Source: PLOWO2-12-38-17 sp963709355
GTDB taxonomy: Bacteria > Planctomycetota > Brocadiia > Brocadiales > Brocadiaceae
Assembly: GCA_963709355.1 (NCBI GenBank)
Contig: CAVPVY010000005.1
Location: forward strand, 1,860,001 to 1,924,000
Length of the DNA: 64,000 bases
Direction of reading: 5' to 3'
The notes under the pieces are model-generated. The model searched no databases and was not told the DNA's origin. It worked only from the letters and a program-made list of their open reading frames with translations. A program made the translations under genes and the position numbers. Shown here piece by piece: positions 35,389 through 44,786 of the stretch. Numbering within the stretch: position 1 is the stretch's first letter; each line of letters starts with the position of its first letter.

Positions 35389-35612
35389 AAATCTTTCAAA
35401 CCGAGATAGTAATTCAGTTCTTTCTCAGAAAGAAAATCCTCAGAAGCGTCATGGACAGATGATAATTCAACTTCATGTTCAGACGCTTCAAATTCTGTTT
35501 CTTTAAAAGTTACAATTACTTTAAAATGGGCGTTATTTTTCTGCGCAACTTCTATTGGGCAATAAAGATGACCGTCTGGCAATAATTTACTTTCAAAAAC
35601 CATTTTTTTCAT
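35385..35612 (-). CDS. probable antitoxin of a MazEF-like pair
   Basis: Acidic 75-residue protein (MKKMVFESKLLPDGHLYCPI..) directly upstream of and overlapping the MazF-like gene, hence probably its antitoxin. The N-terminal half looks like a small beta-rich DNA-binding fold; the C-terminal half is rich in Glu and Asp (ETEFEASEHEVELSS), as expected for a toxin-neutralising tail. The ATG at 35612 lies 8 bases after AAGG and is preferred to the ATG at 35618. The family itself is not recognised, so the call rests on context. Confidence 0.7.
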   Translation of the reverse strand: MKKMVFESKLLPDGHLYCPIEVAQKNNAHFKVIVTFKETEFEASEHEVELSSVHDASEDFLSEKELNYYLGLKDL

Positions 35613-35618
35613 AAACAT

Positions 35619-36235
35619 TACCTTTCATAAGAACAAGTATTGTCTTCAATTTCCTTGAGCCATTCGTAAAAATGTATTGTAGTATATAATTATTATCAGA
35701 CTAGCTACTGAATAATATTAACAGAAACTAACAGAAATAGAAGGCAAAGTCAATGGAATGTCAGGGAAATCCCATCCTATTAATCAAGCTGGAAAATCAA
35801 GAATTTATGACTTGAAAACCGTACAACACATATTTTCTGACAGTACTTAGAAACGAAGCCAATAAGTAAGTTAAATTGAGGCGAATGGATTAAGGCGCAA
35901 CTTTTTGCGTAAAAGCCAACAACAATATTCCAAATATCGTGATTAAAGCCCTCATTGTTTACATTTATTTCCTTCGTAAAATTATAATACATTTTCCCCA
36001 ATATATAAAGATGAAAAAGGTCAGAAACTGGCTTGTAATAGTTCTGTAGTCTCGGTAAATTATTTATAGACTTGATTGCGTGTCCCAAATGGGTGCATAA
36101 TAAGTTAACAGCAGGTGAAACGCTAAAGAGAGTAGAAACCGGGACAAAGAGAGATTGAAGTGCTAAAGGAGTAATTAGTTATTGAATAATGAACGAGCTG
36201 TCAGAGAATTCAGTCAACCTAAGGAAATAAACAAT
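35619..36235. other. intergenic stretch, possibly decayed
   Basis: 617 bases without a supportable gene between the antitoxin and the HEAT-repeat gene. A 102-codon minus-strand frame (35780-36088) is present but has no ribosome site or recognised similarity. An 18-base string, TAGTTATTGAATAATGAA, near 36177-36194 recurs at about 39770-39787, both in gene-poor DNA, hinting at shared repeat remnants. Confidence 0.35.
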
Positions 36236-37174
36236 TTACATTTTAACTTCTGATAAAAGTCTTATTTTCCCTATCGCAACTGCTGTCCGTTTACGAATAT
36301 CTTCTCGCTCATCTGTTAAGAGTGCAGTGAGAGGCTCTATGGCCTTTGCATTACCTATTTCTCCCAGCGCCTCAATCGCAGCGGTCTTAATCCGTATATC
36401 TTCACTATTAAGCTCCGCAATGAGAGGGTCAATTGCTTTATCACCCAACCTAACCAAAGCCTCTATTACCCCTGATCTGATCTTGGGATTTTCACTATGT
36501 ACAGCTTTAATCAAAGGTTGAATGTCCCTTTCTCCAAACCATGCCACACACTTTATAGCCTGCGCACGATTTGTATTTGTGTCAGGTAAAGGTAATCCAA
36601 GCTGTCTTGCAGATAGTATTTCCTCTCTATCTAATATTTCTTCTTCATCTGCCATAAACTTAATGACACAGTCGATTACTTCGGAAGCCTCCATGTTTAT
36701 ATTCCACAAAGCACACAAAAGATTAGTTCGCATATATTTTGATTTATAAAGGTTTCCAGTTACATGTGGTATTTCAAATACCTTTTGACATTCCTGCATA
36801 AAAAACTCAATTATCCTACGATCTTTTGTACGGTTAAATATGTGAGATAAAGAACCCAGTGCACATCCTCGTATTTGAATATCAGGGTCTGTTAATGCCA
36901 TATTGATAAGTGGTTCTATGTGTTCTTCTCGTCCTAAATTGCGTGCGTTAATCGTCGCAACCTTTCTAATGTGTTTATTTTTACTTTTAAGCTCTTCGCT
37001 CAGTGCATTAGGGTCGTATTGACGAGAACTTTTACTGTACGCAAGATATCCACTTGTTGCACAACCAAGCATAAATACTGTACAATATACCGACAAAAAA
37101 ACCCAGCATACACTTTTTGATGCCGATGTCCTCTGTTTTAGGTTAAATTTGTGTAATGGAACATGTTTTATCAT
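36236..37174 (-). CDS. HEAT-repeat lipoprotein
   Basis: Exported protein of 312 residues with a hydrophobic signal segment ending in a lipobox (FMLGCATSG, Cys near residue 38) after a rather long basic N-terminus. The mature part is made of HEAT/PBS-lyase-like helical repeats, clearest in the last 100 residues: IQPLIKAVHSENPKIRSGVI, IDPLIAELNSEDIRIKTAAI and IEPLTALLTDEREDIRKRTA. Such repeats make protein-binding scaffolds. Probably attached to a membrane facing the periplasm; partner unknown. Confidence 0.8.
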   Translation of the reverse strand: MIKHVPLHKFNLKQRTSASKSVCWVFLSVYCTVFMLGCATSGYLAYSKSSRQYDPNALSEELKSKNKHIRKVATINARNLGREEHIEPLINMALTDPDIQIRGCALGSLSHIFNRTKDRRIIEFFMQECQKVFEIPHVTGNLYKSKYMRTNLLCALWNINMEASEVIDCVIKFMADEEEILDREEILSARQLGLPLPDTNTNRAQAIKCVAWFGERDIQPLIKAVHSENPKIRSGVIEALVRLGDKAIDPLIAELNSEDIRIKTAAIEALGEIGNAKAIEPLTALLTDEREDIRKRTAVAIGKIRLLSEVKM

Positions 37175-37335
37175 TCTTTCCTCCAGAAATTTTGTTTTGC
37201 TGCCATCTCATCTGAGGGCATATCAGAATTAGTTTTCATAGCATAATTACTACAGTTTGTGACTTTCCTCATTTTAAGATGTTTTTGGTTCTTGAGGTAT
37301 TCTCCCTGACCTTTGAACCTTGTGCCTTAATCCTT

Positions 37336-37677
37336 TTAACCTTTCACTTTTGTATTTAACTCTCCACTTCCAGCCGGTAATGCATACACAATCTCTCCCT
37401 CTTTTGTCACAAATACCGTTCCTCCAAAGGTACTGGCATAAAACTTCACCTGTTTATCAACCTGTCCATTATTTGCTATGAACGGTATCTGGATTCTTTT
37501 AATCTGCCTGGCTATCTCTTGTTTTTTCACCTGCAACGCCTCATTTTCTGATGTAAGATTCACTGGCGCAGACAATACACTGGATAGAATATCCTGACTC
37601 CATGCAATAACTACCGGCATGAACATCATTATAGATAAAACCTGAGATAATAGAAACATCCTGAACTTGTTCCTCAT
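37336..37677 (-). pseudogene. N-terminal fragment of an SBBP-type secreted repeat protein
   Basis: 113 codons: a signal peptide (FLLSQVLSIMMFMPVVIAWS) and then IPFIANNGQVDKQVKFYAST and GGTVFVTKEGEIVYALP, which is the usual opening of long secreted proteins with SBBP (beta-propeller-type) repeats. Those proteins normally run for many hundreds of residues; here the frame stops after VKG. Read as a truncated gene, consistent with other fragments of secreted proteins directly upstream. Confidence 0.65.
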
Positions 37678-37809
37678 TTCGATTTCTCCTTCCTTGAATT
37701 GCGTATTGTCAAAGGTTTTTAGCTTTGATATTTCTCAGCATCCTTATGTATTAATTGGCAAGGATATTTCTGCGGGTTATTCACTCCGTTGTTTCCTCAT
37801 CAGTATGTT

Positions 37810-38385
37810 TTATTTCGTTACCTTCACTTTCACCTTGACCTTCAAATCACCGGATTGAAACTCTATTTTTGCCTTGCCTTTCTTTACACCCGTGATGGTA
37901 AATAAAGCCTGACCATTCATATCGGTAGTTGTATTTTCTGGTGAAATGGCGATATTTTCCGCACCTCTTTTAATCTTCCAGGTTACCGGCTCGCCTTCAA
38001 CTGGATTACCATCCTCGCAGGTAATTGTTATCATCTCTTGCGCGTTAGAATCTATTGCGACCGCCACCTTCTTCGGCTCAGCAGTCATCTCTTCAGGTTC
38101 ACACGGTGGTGTCGGTGTGGGTGTTGGTGTCGGTACCAACGTTTGATACTCATCCGCTCCCATGTCAACCCCTATTCCTAATATCCTTTCGTCTCCTTCA
38201 AAATCTATGCGTGGGATTCCCTTGTTTATTCCTTTATCAATTACCAGTGATGAACCTTTTAGGTGGAAGTTTCCATTTGTTGCATCAACAAATAGGGGAT
38301 CAATATTCATAATGCCTGTGCCTTGATTATATTTGGCGCCATAATTAGCACTAACAGTACCAATATCTGAATGATCTGTATTCCT
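37810..38385 (-). pseudogene. C-terminal fragment of a secreted beta-helix/Ig-like protein
   Basis: The frame is open from 38385 but has no start before an internal ATG at 38310, and homology-like sequence (HSDIGTVSANYGAKYNQGTG) lies upstream of that ATG. Order: end of a right-handed beta-helix ending VDMGADEY (the choice-of-anchor Q hallmark), a Thr-Pro linker (TPTPTPTP), then one Ig-like invasin/Big-type domain (KKVAVAIDSNAQEMITITC..). The N-terminal bulk is missing, so this is probably a remnant. Confidence 0.65.
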
Positions 38386-38433
38386 TTATAAAGTTACTAT
38401 ATTGTAAAATTGCCATTTACCAATGTTTGTAAA

Positions 38434-38488
38434 CAAAAAAAAACTTACTGCCAAAGATATTTATTGAACAAATATCTTCGGCAGTAAG
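38434..38488 (-). terminator. long intrinsic terminator, minus strand
   Basis: A 19-bp stem (38444-38462 with 38470-38488, one G-T pair) with a 7-base loop; on the minus strand it is followed by nine T (38443-38435). This is a very strong intrinsic terminator for the transcript of the DUF3568-type gene at 39119-38727. The plus-strand side lacks a T run. Confidence 0.85.
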
Positions 38489-38726
38489 GCTATCTATCTG
38501 ATACTACTTACCTGTGAACTGTCTGCTCCAGAGATCATTTTACTTTGCGTTCCCTGAATACCTATGGTTTGCTATTCTCGTAATGTTCTAAAATGCTGAG
38601 GAAAATAACATTTTATATCAAAATGTCAAGAAATAAAATTATTTAGATAAAAAATTCTAAAAATCAACTTGAGCCATTTGTTCACAATTATTTGTATTTT
38701 GTAATATTTAAATGTCCTTAAAAAGT

Positions 38727-39119
38727 TCAGAGATGCTTCTTTATCCTTTCTAAAGCCAGACGAGAAAGTGATTCATCCCCAAAAACTCCGGCACGGATTC
38801 TTACGTTAGTCAATTTTACCGATACGCTCTCAAGGTTAATCTCAATCTTCGTGTCGTTTGTTCCATGAGCAATCAGCTTTGCAGAAAGGTCGTCTTTTTC
38901 TTCGCTTGTTACGACAAATTCCAAATCTTTCATGGCTTCCTGTGCCGCTTGCCAGAGCTGACCAATCGATGCTTCTTCCGTTGATTTTAGTTCGCCCTTT
39001 AAATAAGCAACTGTTCCAGCACCTGCACCCCCGCCTACGAGCAAAGCAGCCACACATCCACAGTTCGAGAACAAAGCGATTCCAAGCAACGAACCATATA
39101 ACAAATGCCTTGGCATCAT
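38727..39119 (-). CDS. DUF3568-type lipoprotein
   Basis: Small exported protein (about 130 residues). A signal segment ends in a Cys-containing stretch (LFSNCGCVAALLVGGGAGAGTVAYLKGELK), and the mature part IGQLWQAAQEAMKDLEFVVT..DDLSAKLIAHGTNDTKIEI follows the DUF3568 pattern; function unknown. ATG at 39119 is preceded by AAAGGAG at the right distance, so the longer frame to 39161 is not used. A strong terminator lies about 240 bases downstream. Confidence 0.8.
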   Translation of the reverse strand: MMPRHLLYGSLLGIALFSNCGCVAALLVGGGAGAGTVAYLKGELKSTEEASIGQLWQAAQEAMKDLEFVVTSEEKDDLSAKLIAHGTNDTKIEINLESVSVKLTNVRIRAGVFGDESLSRLALERIKKHL

Positions 39120-39229
39120 AATCCAACTCCTTTCCTCGGGGTAATGAGTAATAAGACCCAATTGTGACTTGATTCATAATTATGAAAACATATAAACCGT
39201 GTTGTCACAATATAACGTGAATTTGTCCG

Positions 39230-39495
39230 ACAAGTCAAGATAGTAGTTTTTCTGTCCTGTAACTCTTATAGTAAGGGTATGCCTGCCAGAAGAAAGTCCA
39301 GCATTCTCAAAGACACCTGCTGGTGCTCGAAATTAGGTCTGTAAAGGTACAACTGACCCATATATGTACTATCCAGGCACACATTATAGCTTTGCCTATC
39401 ATCTTTCCCGCTGTGGTTATCCATTTGATCCCTACCCCACCAAAAGTAAATTCTGCCTCTTCCCCCCCGTTTTCATCTGAGTATTTAAGATCGGT
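39230..39495 (-). pseudogene. frameshifted relic of a carbohydrate-binding-like domain
   Basis: No intact frame exists, but pieces in different minus-strand frames match one beta-sandwich domain: YSDENGGEEAEFTFGGVGIKW in one frame, then (after a shift) LYRPNFEHQQV-like, then FENAGLSSGRHTLTIRVTGQ in another. Such domains are common at the ends of secreted planctomycete proteins. The relic shows at least two frameshifts plus stops, so it is truly decayed. The rest of the gap 39120-39934 holds only a dispersed repeat. Confidence 0.6.
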
Positions 39496-39662
39496 GTGGC
39501 GATACTAAAACAAAAAACGAACAAGATTGCATGCAATTTTTTTAATTCTTTCGATTAAATTGAATACCAAAGAAGAAGGAAAATGAAAAAGACGTCATGA
39601 AAGTATAGAAGCATTATAAGAGGATGGGCAACGTGCAGCAAATTAACAGATTTTTCACAAGT

Positions 39663-39691
39663 GAAAAGGGTTGGGTCTTTATTCTTGGTGT
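39663..39691. repeat. 29-base dispersed repeat, copy 2
   Basis: GAAAAGGGTTGGGTCTTTAT.. matches copy 1 at 7638-7666 in 26 of 29 bases and in the same orientation. Both copies lie at the edge of broken or accessory DNA. The remaining sequence to murJ (39692-39934) holds a weak inverted pair, AAGGTCA near 39729 and TGACCTT near 39794, and no gene. Confidence 0.5.
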
Positions 39692-39934
39692 AATGCTGTA
39701 CAAGTGATATATTGCGTTACATAGCAAGCCATTTAAGGTCAGAATCTGAAGGCGTATATTCGTTTTCTATAGTTATTGAATAATGAAGGTTTTGACCTTG
39801 TTGCCTGCCGTTTTCTGACCCCATTTGCCCATTACAATTAATATTTAGCGTAGTGAAGTAGCAACCAAAATAATTTCACAGTTACTACACTATAATTCAA
39901 TTGTTTTCTATGTGTGCTCTGTGTCAAGCTCTTA

Positions 39935-41551
39935 TTACTTTCTTAAGGAGAGTCTGACGAGGTGTCCAAATTCTTCTGATTTGAGTACGATAGCGGTGAC
40001 AGCAAATGCGGCAAATGCGGCGGTCATTGGGACAAATAGGCGAAGTCCTTTAAAATAAAGACTGCCGCTTCCATCCGAAGCAGGAAACATTTTCAAGACA
40101 AACCAACACGCTATTACCATTGCTAACGAGGCAGTCACGGTTTTCAGGATCGAGACGACAACCTCGCTTCCTATCTTGATGCGTAGTCTTTTTTGTAAGA
40201 TGATGGTCAGAATAATAATCTGGACAATGGCGCTAATGGCTGTAGAAAGTGCCAAACCGCCTTCCCGTAATATCCAGATAAGAGAAAGATTTAAGACGAA
40301 ATCCAGCCCAACGCATATTGCGCCAACTTTTACCGGGGTAACCGTATCTTTGACTGAATAAAATGCACGAATCAGTACATGCAAGCCACAATATGCCCAT
40401 ATTCCTATAGCATAAAAAAGAACGGTATAAGATGTCCTGTATGCTGATTCAGCATTAAATTGATTTCTTCTGTATAAAAGGTCTACAATCGGTTCCCTAA
40501 GCATAATAAGACCTACAGATGCTGGAATACCAATGAAGAGCATGAATTTTATCGCCTTGTTGAAGGTGGTTGAAAAGTTGTTCCAATCCTCGCGCACTGC
40601 ATGGGTGGAAAAGAGTGGAAATACCGCTGTCGCCATGGCAATACCAAAAACTCCCAATGGGAATTGAATTAACCGATCGCTGTAATACAGCACAGATGCA
40701 GCGCCGGTTTTCATTGGGTAGTGGATGGCCATTCCCGCAAAATGGAAATAGCCAGGTCCGTCTTGAGGGGTAGAGAATCCAACGGCAATAACACTGTCAA
40801 TCAAGACATTGATTTGAACAACGGCTAGCCCAAAGACGACGGGTCCCATGCGAGTGAACACCGATTTCAATGCAGGGTTTGAAAATTGAGAAACAGGGCG
40901 ATAGTACAAATCATTCTTTCTTAAAGTGGGAATATGAATAACTACCTGAACCAGACCTGACATAAAGACAGAAACGGCAACTATGTATATCATTCTTTCA
41001 AGCGTATTCCCGGTATAAAGAGCTAAGATAGCACCCAGAATCCAGCACACATTCATTACAACTGGGGCAAATGCGGGCATGAAAAAATGGTGAAGGGTGT
41101 TCAGTACCGCCCCCATAAAAGCCACCAGACAGATAAAAAAGACATAGGGAAACATAATAATGGATAGTCTGAAAACAAGCTGCCACTTTTCCTGTACCTG
41201 AAATATCTTAGGAATGGTGAAGAAAGAACCTTCACCCAAGAATACAAGTCCACCTAAAATAATGATGAGTGCTGTAGCTACGACATTGACGAAGGCCAGG
41301 GCTTCTGACTTGCCGCGTTTTTCAATGTGTTCTGTAAAGATGGGGATGAAGGCTGCACTGAGAGCACCTTCACCAAAGAGGCGTCGAAATAAGTTGGGAA
41401 TTTTAAATGCAACAGTAAACGCATCCCAGACCATACCAGTTCCAAAAATACTGGCGCATATCATATCCCTTACAAGACCTAGAATCCGGCTTAAGAATGT
41501 GCAAACACTGATAATCCTTACTGAACGGAACAGGTTATGTGATTCGGACAT
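39935..41551 (-). CDS. murJ: lipid II flippase MurJ
   Basis: Polytopic inner-membrane protein of 538 residues, normal length, with about 14 membrane segments. N-terminal SVRIISVCTFLSRILGLVRDMICASIFG and AFTVAFKIPNLFRRLFGEGALSAAFIPIF are the MurJ/MviN hallmark. It moves the peptidoglycan precursor lipid II across the membrane, which, with LysM and SpoIID-like proteins nearby, supports a peptidoglycan-making host. It stands alone, with gene-poor DNA downstream. Confidence 0.96.
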   Translation of the reverse strand: MSESHNLFRSVRIISVCTFLSRILGLVRDMICASIFGTGMVWDAFTVAFKIPNLFRRLFGEGALSAAFIPIFTEHIEKRGKSEALAFVNVVATALIIILGGLVFLGEGSFFTIPKIFQVQEKWQLVFRLSIIMFPYVFFICLVAFMGAVLNTLHHFFMPAFAPVVMNVCWILGAILALYTGNTLERMIYIVAVSVFMSGLVQVVIHIPTLRKNDLYYRPVSQFSNPALKSVFTRMGPVVFGLAVVQINVLIDSVIAVGFSTPQDGPGYFHFAGMAIHYPMKTGAASVLYYSDRLIQFPLGVFGIAMATAVFPLFSTHAVREDWNNFSTTFNKAIKFMLFIGIPASVGLIMLREPIVDLLYRRNQFNAESAYRTSYTVLFYAIGIWAYCGLHVLIRAFYSVKDTVTPVKVGAICVGLDFVLNLSLIWILREGGLALSTAISAIVQIIILTIILQKRLRIKIGSEVVVSILKTVTASLAMVIACWFVLKMFPASDGSGSLYFKGLRLFVPMTAAFAAFAVTAIVLKSEEFGHLVRLSLRK

Positions 41552-41749
41552 AGCTCCCCAGTAGTTTTAAAATCTTAGCCGTATCCATAATATTATATAG
41601 CAGACTTAGAATGTATAAATATAATTAAATCTTGCATTAAATTTAAAATGGCTTTGTTTAATATTACTCAGCAACCAGTGTTACTTATAATAAAATTGTT
41701 CTTTTTTATTTTATATTATATAGCTAATAAGGAATTTTCTGAATAAAGG

Positions 41750-43030
41750 CTATATTACAGTATGTGAAGGTATGACTCTTCCCTTTGGTATAATTACTAT
41801 GTAATCGCGAATCATATAATTATCTGTATTTAATTCTTCTATTTTCTTTACATTTTCTATAGTTACATTTTCTCCTATATGAACATTTTTATCAACTATT
41901 GCCCCTATTATTCGGGAATTGTCACCAATCCCAATGTCGGGCGCTTTTTTGTACCGATTCGTCCTGACATTAGACTCTGATTCATAGTAATCTGCACCCA
42001 TTATTATAGAATCCCGCATAATAACATTGTTGCCAATAATACTTCTGATACCAATTACTGAATTGTGTATTTCTGCATTATTGATGATACATCCATCGGA
42101 AATAATAGACTTCGTAATCTTGCATTCATTAATGACAGAACCCGGTAAGAAAAGTGGGTTAGTATAAATTTGAGCTTTTTCATTATATAAATCAAAACTT
42201 GGAGTGGAAGACGTTAAACTCAGGTTGGCTTCATAAAATGTTTTTATCGTTCCAATATCCTCCCAATAACCATCAAAAAAATATGCAAATACACTTCTTT
42301 TCTTAATAATATCAGGAATTATATCTTTGCCAAAATCCGATTTTTCTGATCCTCTTAGCACTTCGTTTAATACATCCAGATTAAAAACATATATACCCAT
42401 TGAGGCTATTAAAGAACGACCTCTGGCATTAATGCCGCGCCTATCAAACGCAGATGCACTTAATGTCAGTGAATCTATTATCTTCTCATCCTTTGGTTTT
42501 TCAAAGAAATCATTAATGCGTCCTTGTTCATCCACCTTTAAAATGCCAAAGCTGTCTGCGCTGTCTCTTTCAACAGGAATTACTGAAACAGTAACCTCTG
42601 CGCCTGTTTTGATATGTTCTTTAATAACTTCCTGATAATTCATTCTGTAAAGCTGATCACCTGATAAAATTAGAACAAAATCAATATTAGGCTGATTAAA
42701 AAAGCGAAGATTCTGTCGGACGGCATCGGCTGTACCCTGATACCAATTCATACTCTCAATAGTTTGAGTAGCGGCAAGAATTTCAATAAAACCCCTGGAG
42801 AAATTATCAAATTTATATGCGCGTGTTATGTGTCTGTTAAGTGATGCAGAATTGAATTGGGTAAGTACATAAATCTTATTTAAATTAGAATTGATGCAAT
42901 TACTAATTGGAATATCAATAATTCTATATTTACCAGCAAGTGGTACAGCAGGCTTTGAGCGTTCTTTCGTTAAAGGATATAACCTCGTTCCCTGACCCCC
43001 TCCCAAAATTACCGATATTACATTATCCAT
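41750..43030 (-). CDS. glgC: glucose-1-phosphate adenylyltransferase
   Basis: ADP-glucose pyrophosphorylase making ADP-glucose for glycogen. The N-terminal nucleotide-binding motif GGGQGTRLYPLTKERSKPAV, PLAGKYRIIDIPISNCINS and the WYQGTADAVRQN element are all intact; the C-terminal third is the left-handed beta helix (IIGNNVIMRDSIIMG). Length is 426 residues, as expected. It is transcribed from the 382-base gap upstream. Anammox bacteria are known to store glycogen, which fits the presumed host. Confidence 0.96.
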   Translation of the reverse strand: MDNVISVILGGGQGTRLYPLTKERSKPAVPLAGKYRIIDIPISNCINSNLNKIYVLTQFNSASLNRHITRAYKFDNFSRGFIEILAATQTIESMNWYQGTADAVRQNLRFFNQPNIDFVLILSGDQLYRMNYQEVIKEHIKTGAEVTVSVIPVERDSADSFGILKVDEQGRINDFFEKPKDEKIIDSLTLSASAFDRRGINARGRSLIASMGIYVFNLDVLNEVLRGSEKSDFGKDIIPDIIKKRSVFAYFFDGYWEDIGTIKTFYEANLSLTSSTPSFDLYNEKAQIYTNPLFLPGSVINECKITKSIISDGCIINNAEIHNSVIGIRSIIGNNVIMRDSIIMGADYYESESNVRTNRYKKAPDIGIGDNSRIIGAIVDKNVHIGENVTIENVKKIEELNTDNYMIRDYIVIIPKGRVIPSHTVI

Positions 43031-43412
43031 ATTAGGTTCAACAACTTACTGTGAAATCTATTATAACTGTTAGTTTAAGTTTTAGCATTTTATAGTAATA
43101 GGCATTATTCTAGAATTGTTTTGCCTATTTTCATGCGTAAGACCCTAATAAATTTTATCTTTTAAACAAATAAAAAGGAATCTACATCTTCTAAAATAAT
43201 AAACGCCGCACTTCTTGCATAGCCTATCATACAAAGCAAAATTATATTAAGATAGAAATTTTCTCAAAAATACTGCAAGTTTCAAAATAAATTAGAAATC
43301 TTCCCTATTGATTATAAAAAATTGTAGATATAATTGGATTGTATAAAAAGCAATTGCAAGGAAGTGCACAAATATATATAACCCCCAACGTGAAATTGGA
43401 TGGGGTGAAGGT
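43031..43412. other. intergenic stretch upstream of glgC
   Basis: 382 AT-rich bases between two minus-strand genes, so it contains the 3' end signals of the radical-SAM gene and the promoter of glgC. ACCCCCAACG..TTGGATGGGGT (43382-43407) is a weak hairpin just after the radical-SAM stop. No RNA gene or small protein gene was recognised. Confidence 0.4.
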
Positions 43413-44639
43413 TTAATGGATGCTTACTTTCTTTCTTATTTTTCTTGGTGAATCTTTTTCAATGCCAATTTCTTCATCAGTGAGATAACATGCCGGGTCT
43501 TCTGCCCATATATCTCCATAATATGCCTCAGCCCTTGCCCTGAAATTTCCACCACAAATATTGAGCCACCTGCATTTTGCACAACGTCCTTTGATATGAG
43601 GATTCTTGTTTTTAAGCCTAGCCATTAATTCATTTGAACTATCTTCCCATATCTCACCAAACTTCCTTTTCCTAACATTTCCAAAAGAATATTGCCTCCA
43701 AAATTGGTCAGCATGTACCTCTCCATCCCAGCTTATACAGGCAAGCCCTTTACCAGAACTATTTCCTTCATTCCACTGAAGAAGTTCACATACCTCTTTT
43801 GCCCTCATGGGGTTCTCTTTCAACAGCCGCAGATATACATACGGACCGTCAGCATGATTATCCACCGTAAGTACCTCCAGTTCCCTTCCTCTATCATGCG
43901 CCTCTTTGGTCTTGTCCATAATAAGGTCTACTACTCTGCGTGTTTCTTCATGATTAAGGTCTTCTTCAATTAAATTAGAGCCTCTGCCTGAATATACAAG
44001 GTGATAGAAACAAACCCTTGGGATATTTTCTTTCTCTATAAGTTGGAATATTCCTGTAATATCGCGATAATTTCGCTTATTAATTGTAAAACGAAGACCT
44101 ACCTTGATACCTGTTGACAAACAATTTCTGATGCCCTCCAGTGCTGCATCAAAAGAACCAGGAACGCCTCTAAAACGATCATTTGTTTCTTTAAGACCAT
44201 CCAAACTAATACCGACGTAAGAAAGTCCGAATTTCTTTAATTCACCCGCCTTTTCCTTTGTAATTAACGTACCATTCGTACTAATAACGGCACGCAAACC
44301 TTTTTGTTTGGCATAACTAATCAACTCCAGGAGGTCAGTCCTCATCAACGGCTCACCACCTGAAAATAAAATAACAGGCGCCCCATATTCCGCTATGTCA
44401 TCCAGCATAGCCTTTGCTTCTTTGGTGGTTAACTCATTGGGATACTCAATATCCTTTGACTGTGAATAACAATGAATACATTTCAGATTACAACGTTGCC
44501 CAACATTCCAGACAACTACAGGTTTCTTATCACTCGAAAATTGCAGTAAGTGGGAAGGTAGTTTTTTTGATTCTCTACCGTATCGTAATGCGTCAGACGG
44601 TTCTACTGTACCGCAGTACAGTTTTGAAATACCAATCAT
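43413..44639 (-). CDS. ahbC: radical-SAM/SPASM haem-biosynthesis enzyme, AhbC-like
   Basis: Radical-SAM protein (408 residues) with Cys50-x3-Cys54-x2-Cys57 (CNLKCIHCY) and a C-terminal SPASM-type Cys cluster (CAKCRWLNICGGNFRARAE, then a Cys in DPACYL). The N-terminus MIGISKLYCGTVEPSDALRY is that of AhbC/NirJ-type proteins, which in the siroheme-dependent pathway remove acetate side chains from 12,18-didecarboxysiroheme. A haem role suits a host rich in c-type cytochromes. NirJ-type relatives are hard to separate by eye, so AhbC rather than AhbD or NirJ is a moderate-confidence choice. Confidence 0.78.
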   Translation of the reverse strand: MIGISKLYCGTVEPSDALRYGRESKKLPSHLLQFSSDKKPVVVWNVGQRCNLKCIHCYSQSKDIEYPNELTTKEAKAMLDDIAEYGAPVILFSGGEPLMRTDLLELISYAKQKGLRAVISTNGTLITKEKAGELKKFGLSYVGISLDGLKETNDRFRGVPGSFDAALEGIRNCLSTGIKVGLRFTINKRNYRDITGIFQLIEKENIPRVCFYHLVYSGRGSNLIEEDLNHEETRRVVDLIMDKTKEAHDRGRELEVLTVDNHADGPYVYLRLLKENPMRAKEVCELLQWNEGNSSGKGLACISWDGEVHADQFWRQYSFGNVRKRKFGEIWEDSSNELMARLKNKNPHIKGRCAKCRWLNICGGNFRARAEAYYGDIWAEDPACYLTDEEIGIEKDSPRKIRKKVSIH

Positions 44640-44786
44640 TTATAATGTCTCCCTCACAAATACACTATCCGAAGTGAATAATACAGAATTCACATTTATA
44701 CCATGGAACATTGCAACAAAAAAAACTTAACTTTATTTCAAATTATAACTAAGAATTATTATTATACAAAAAGATTTATTCTAAAT

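Noticed and set aside
35780..36088. 102-codon minus-strand frame
   Set aside because: No ribosome site, no recognisable domain and unusual composition; possibly a mobile-element remnant but nothing supports a call.
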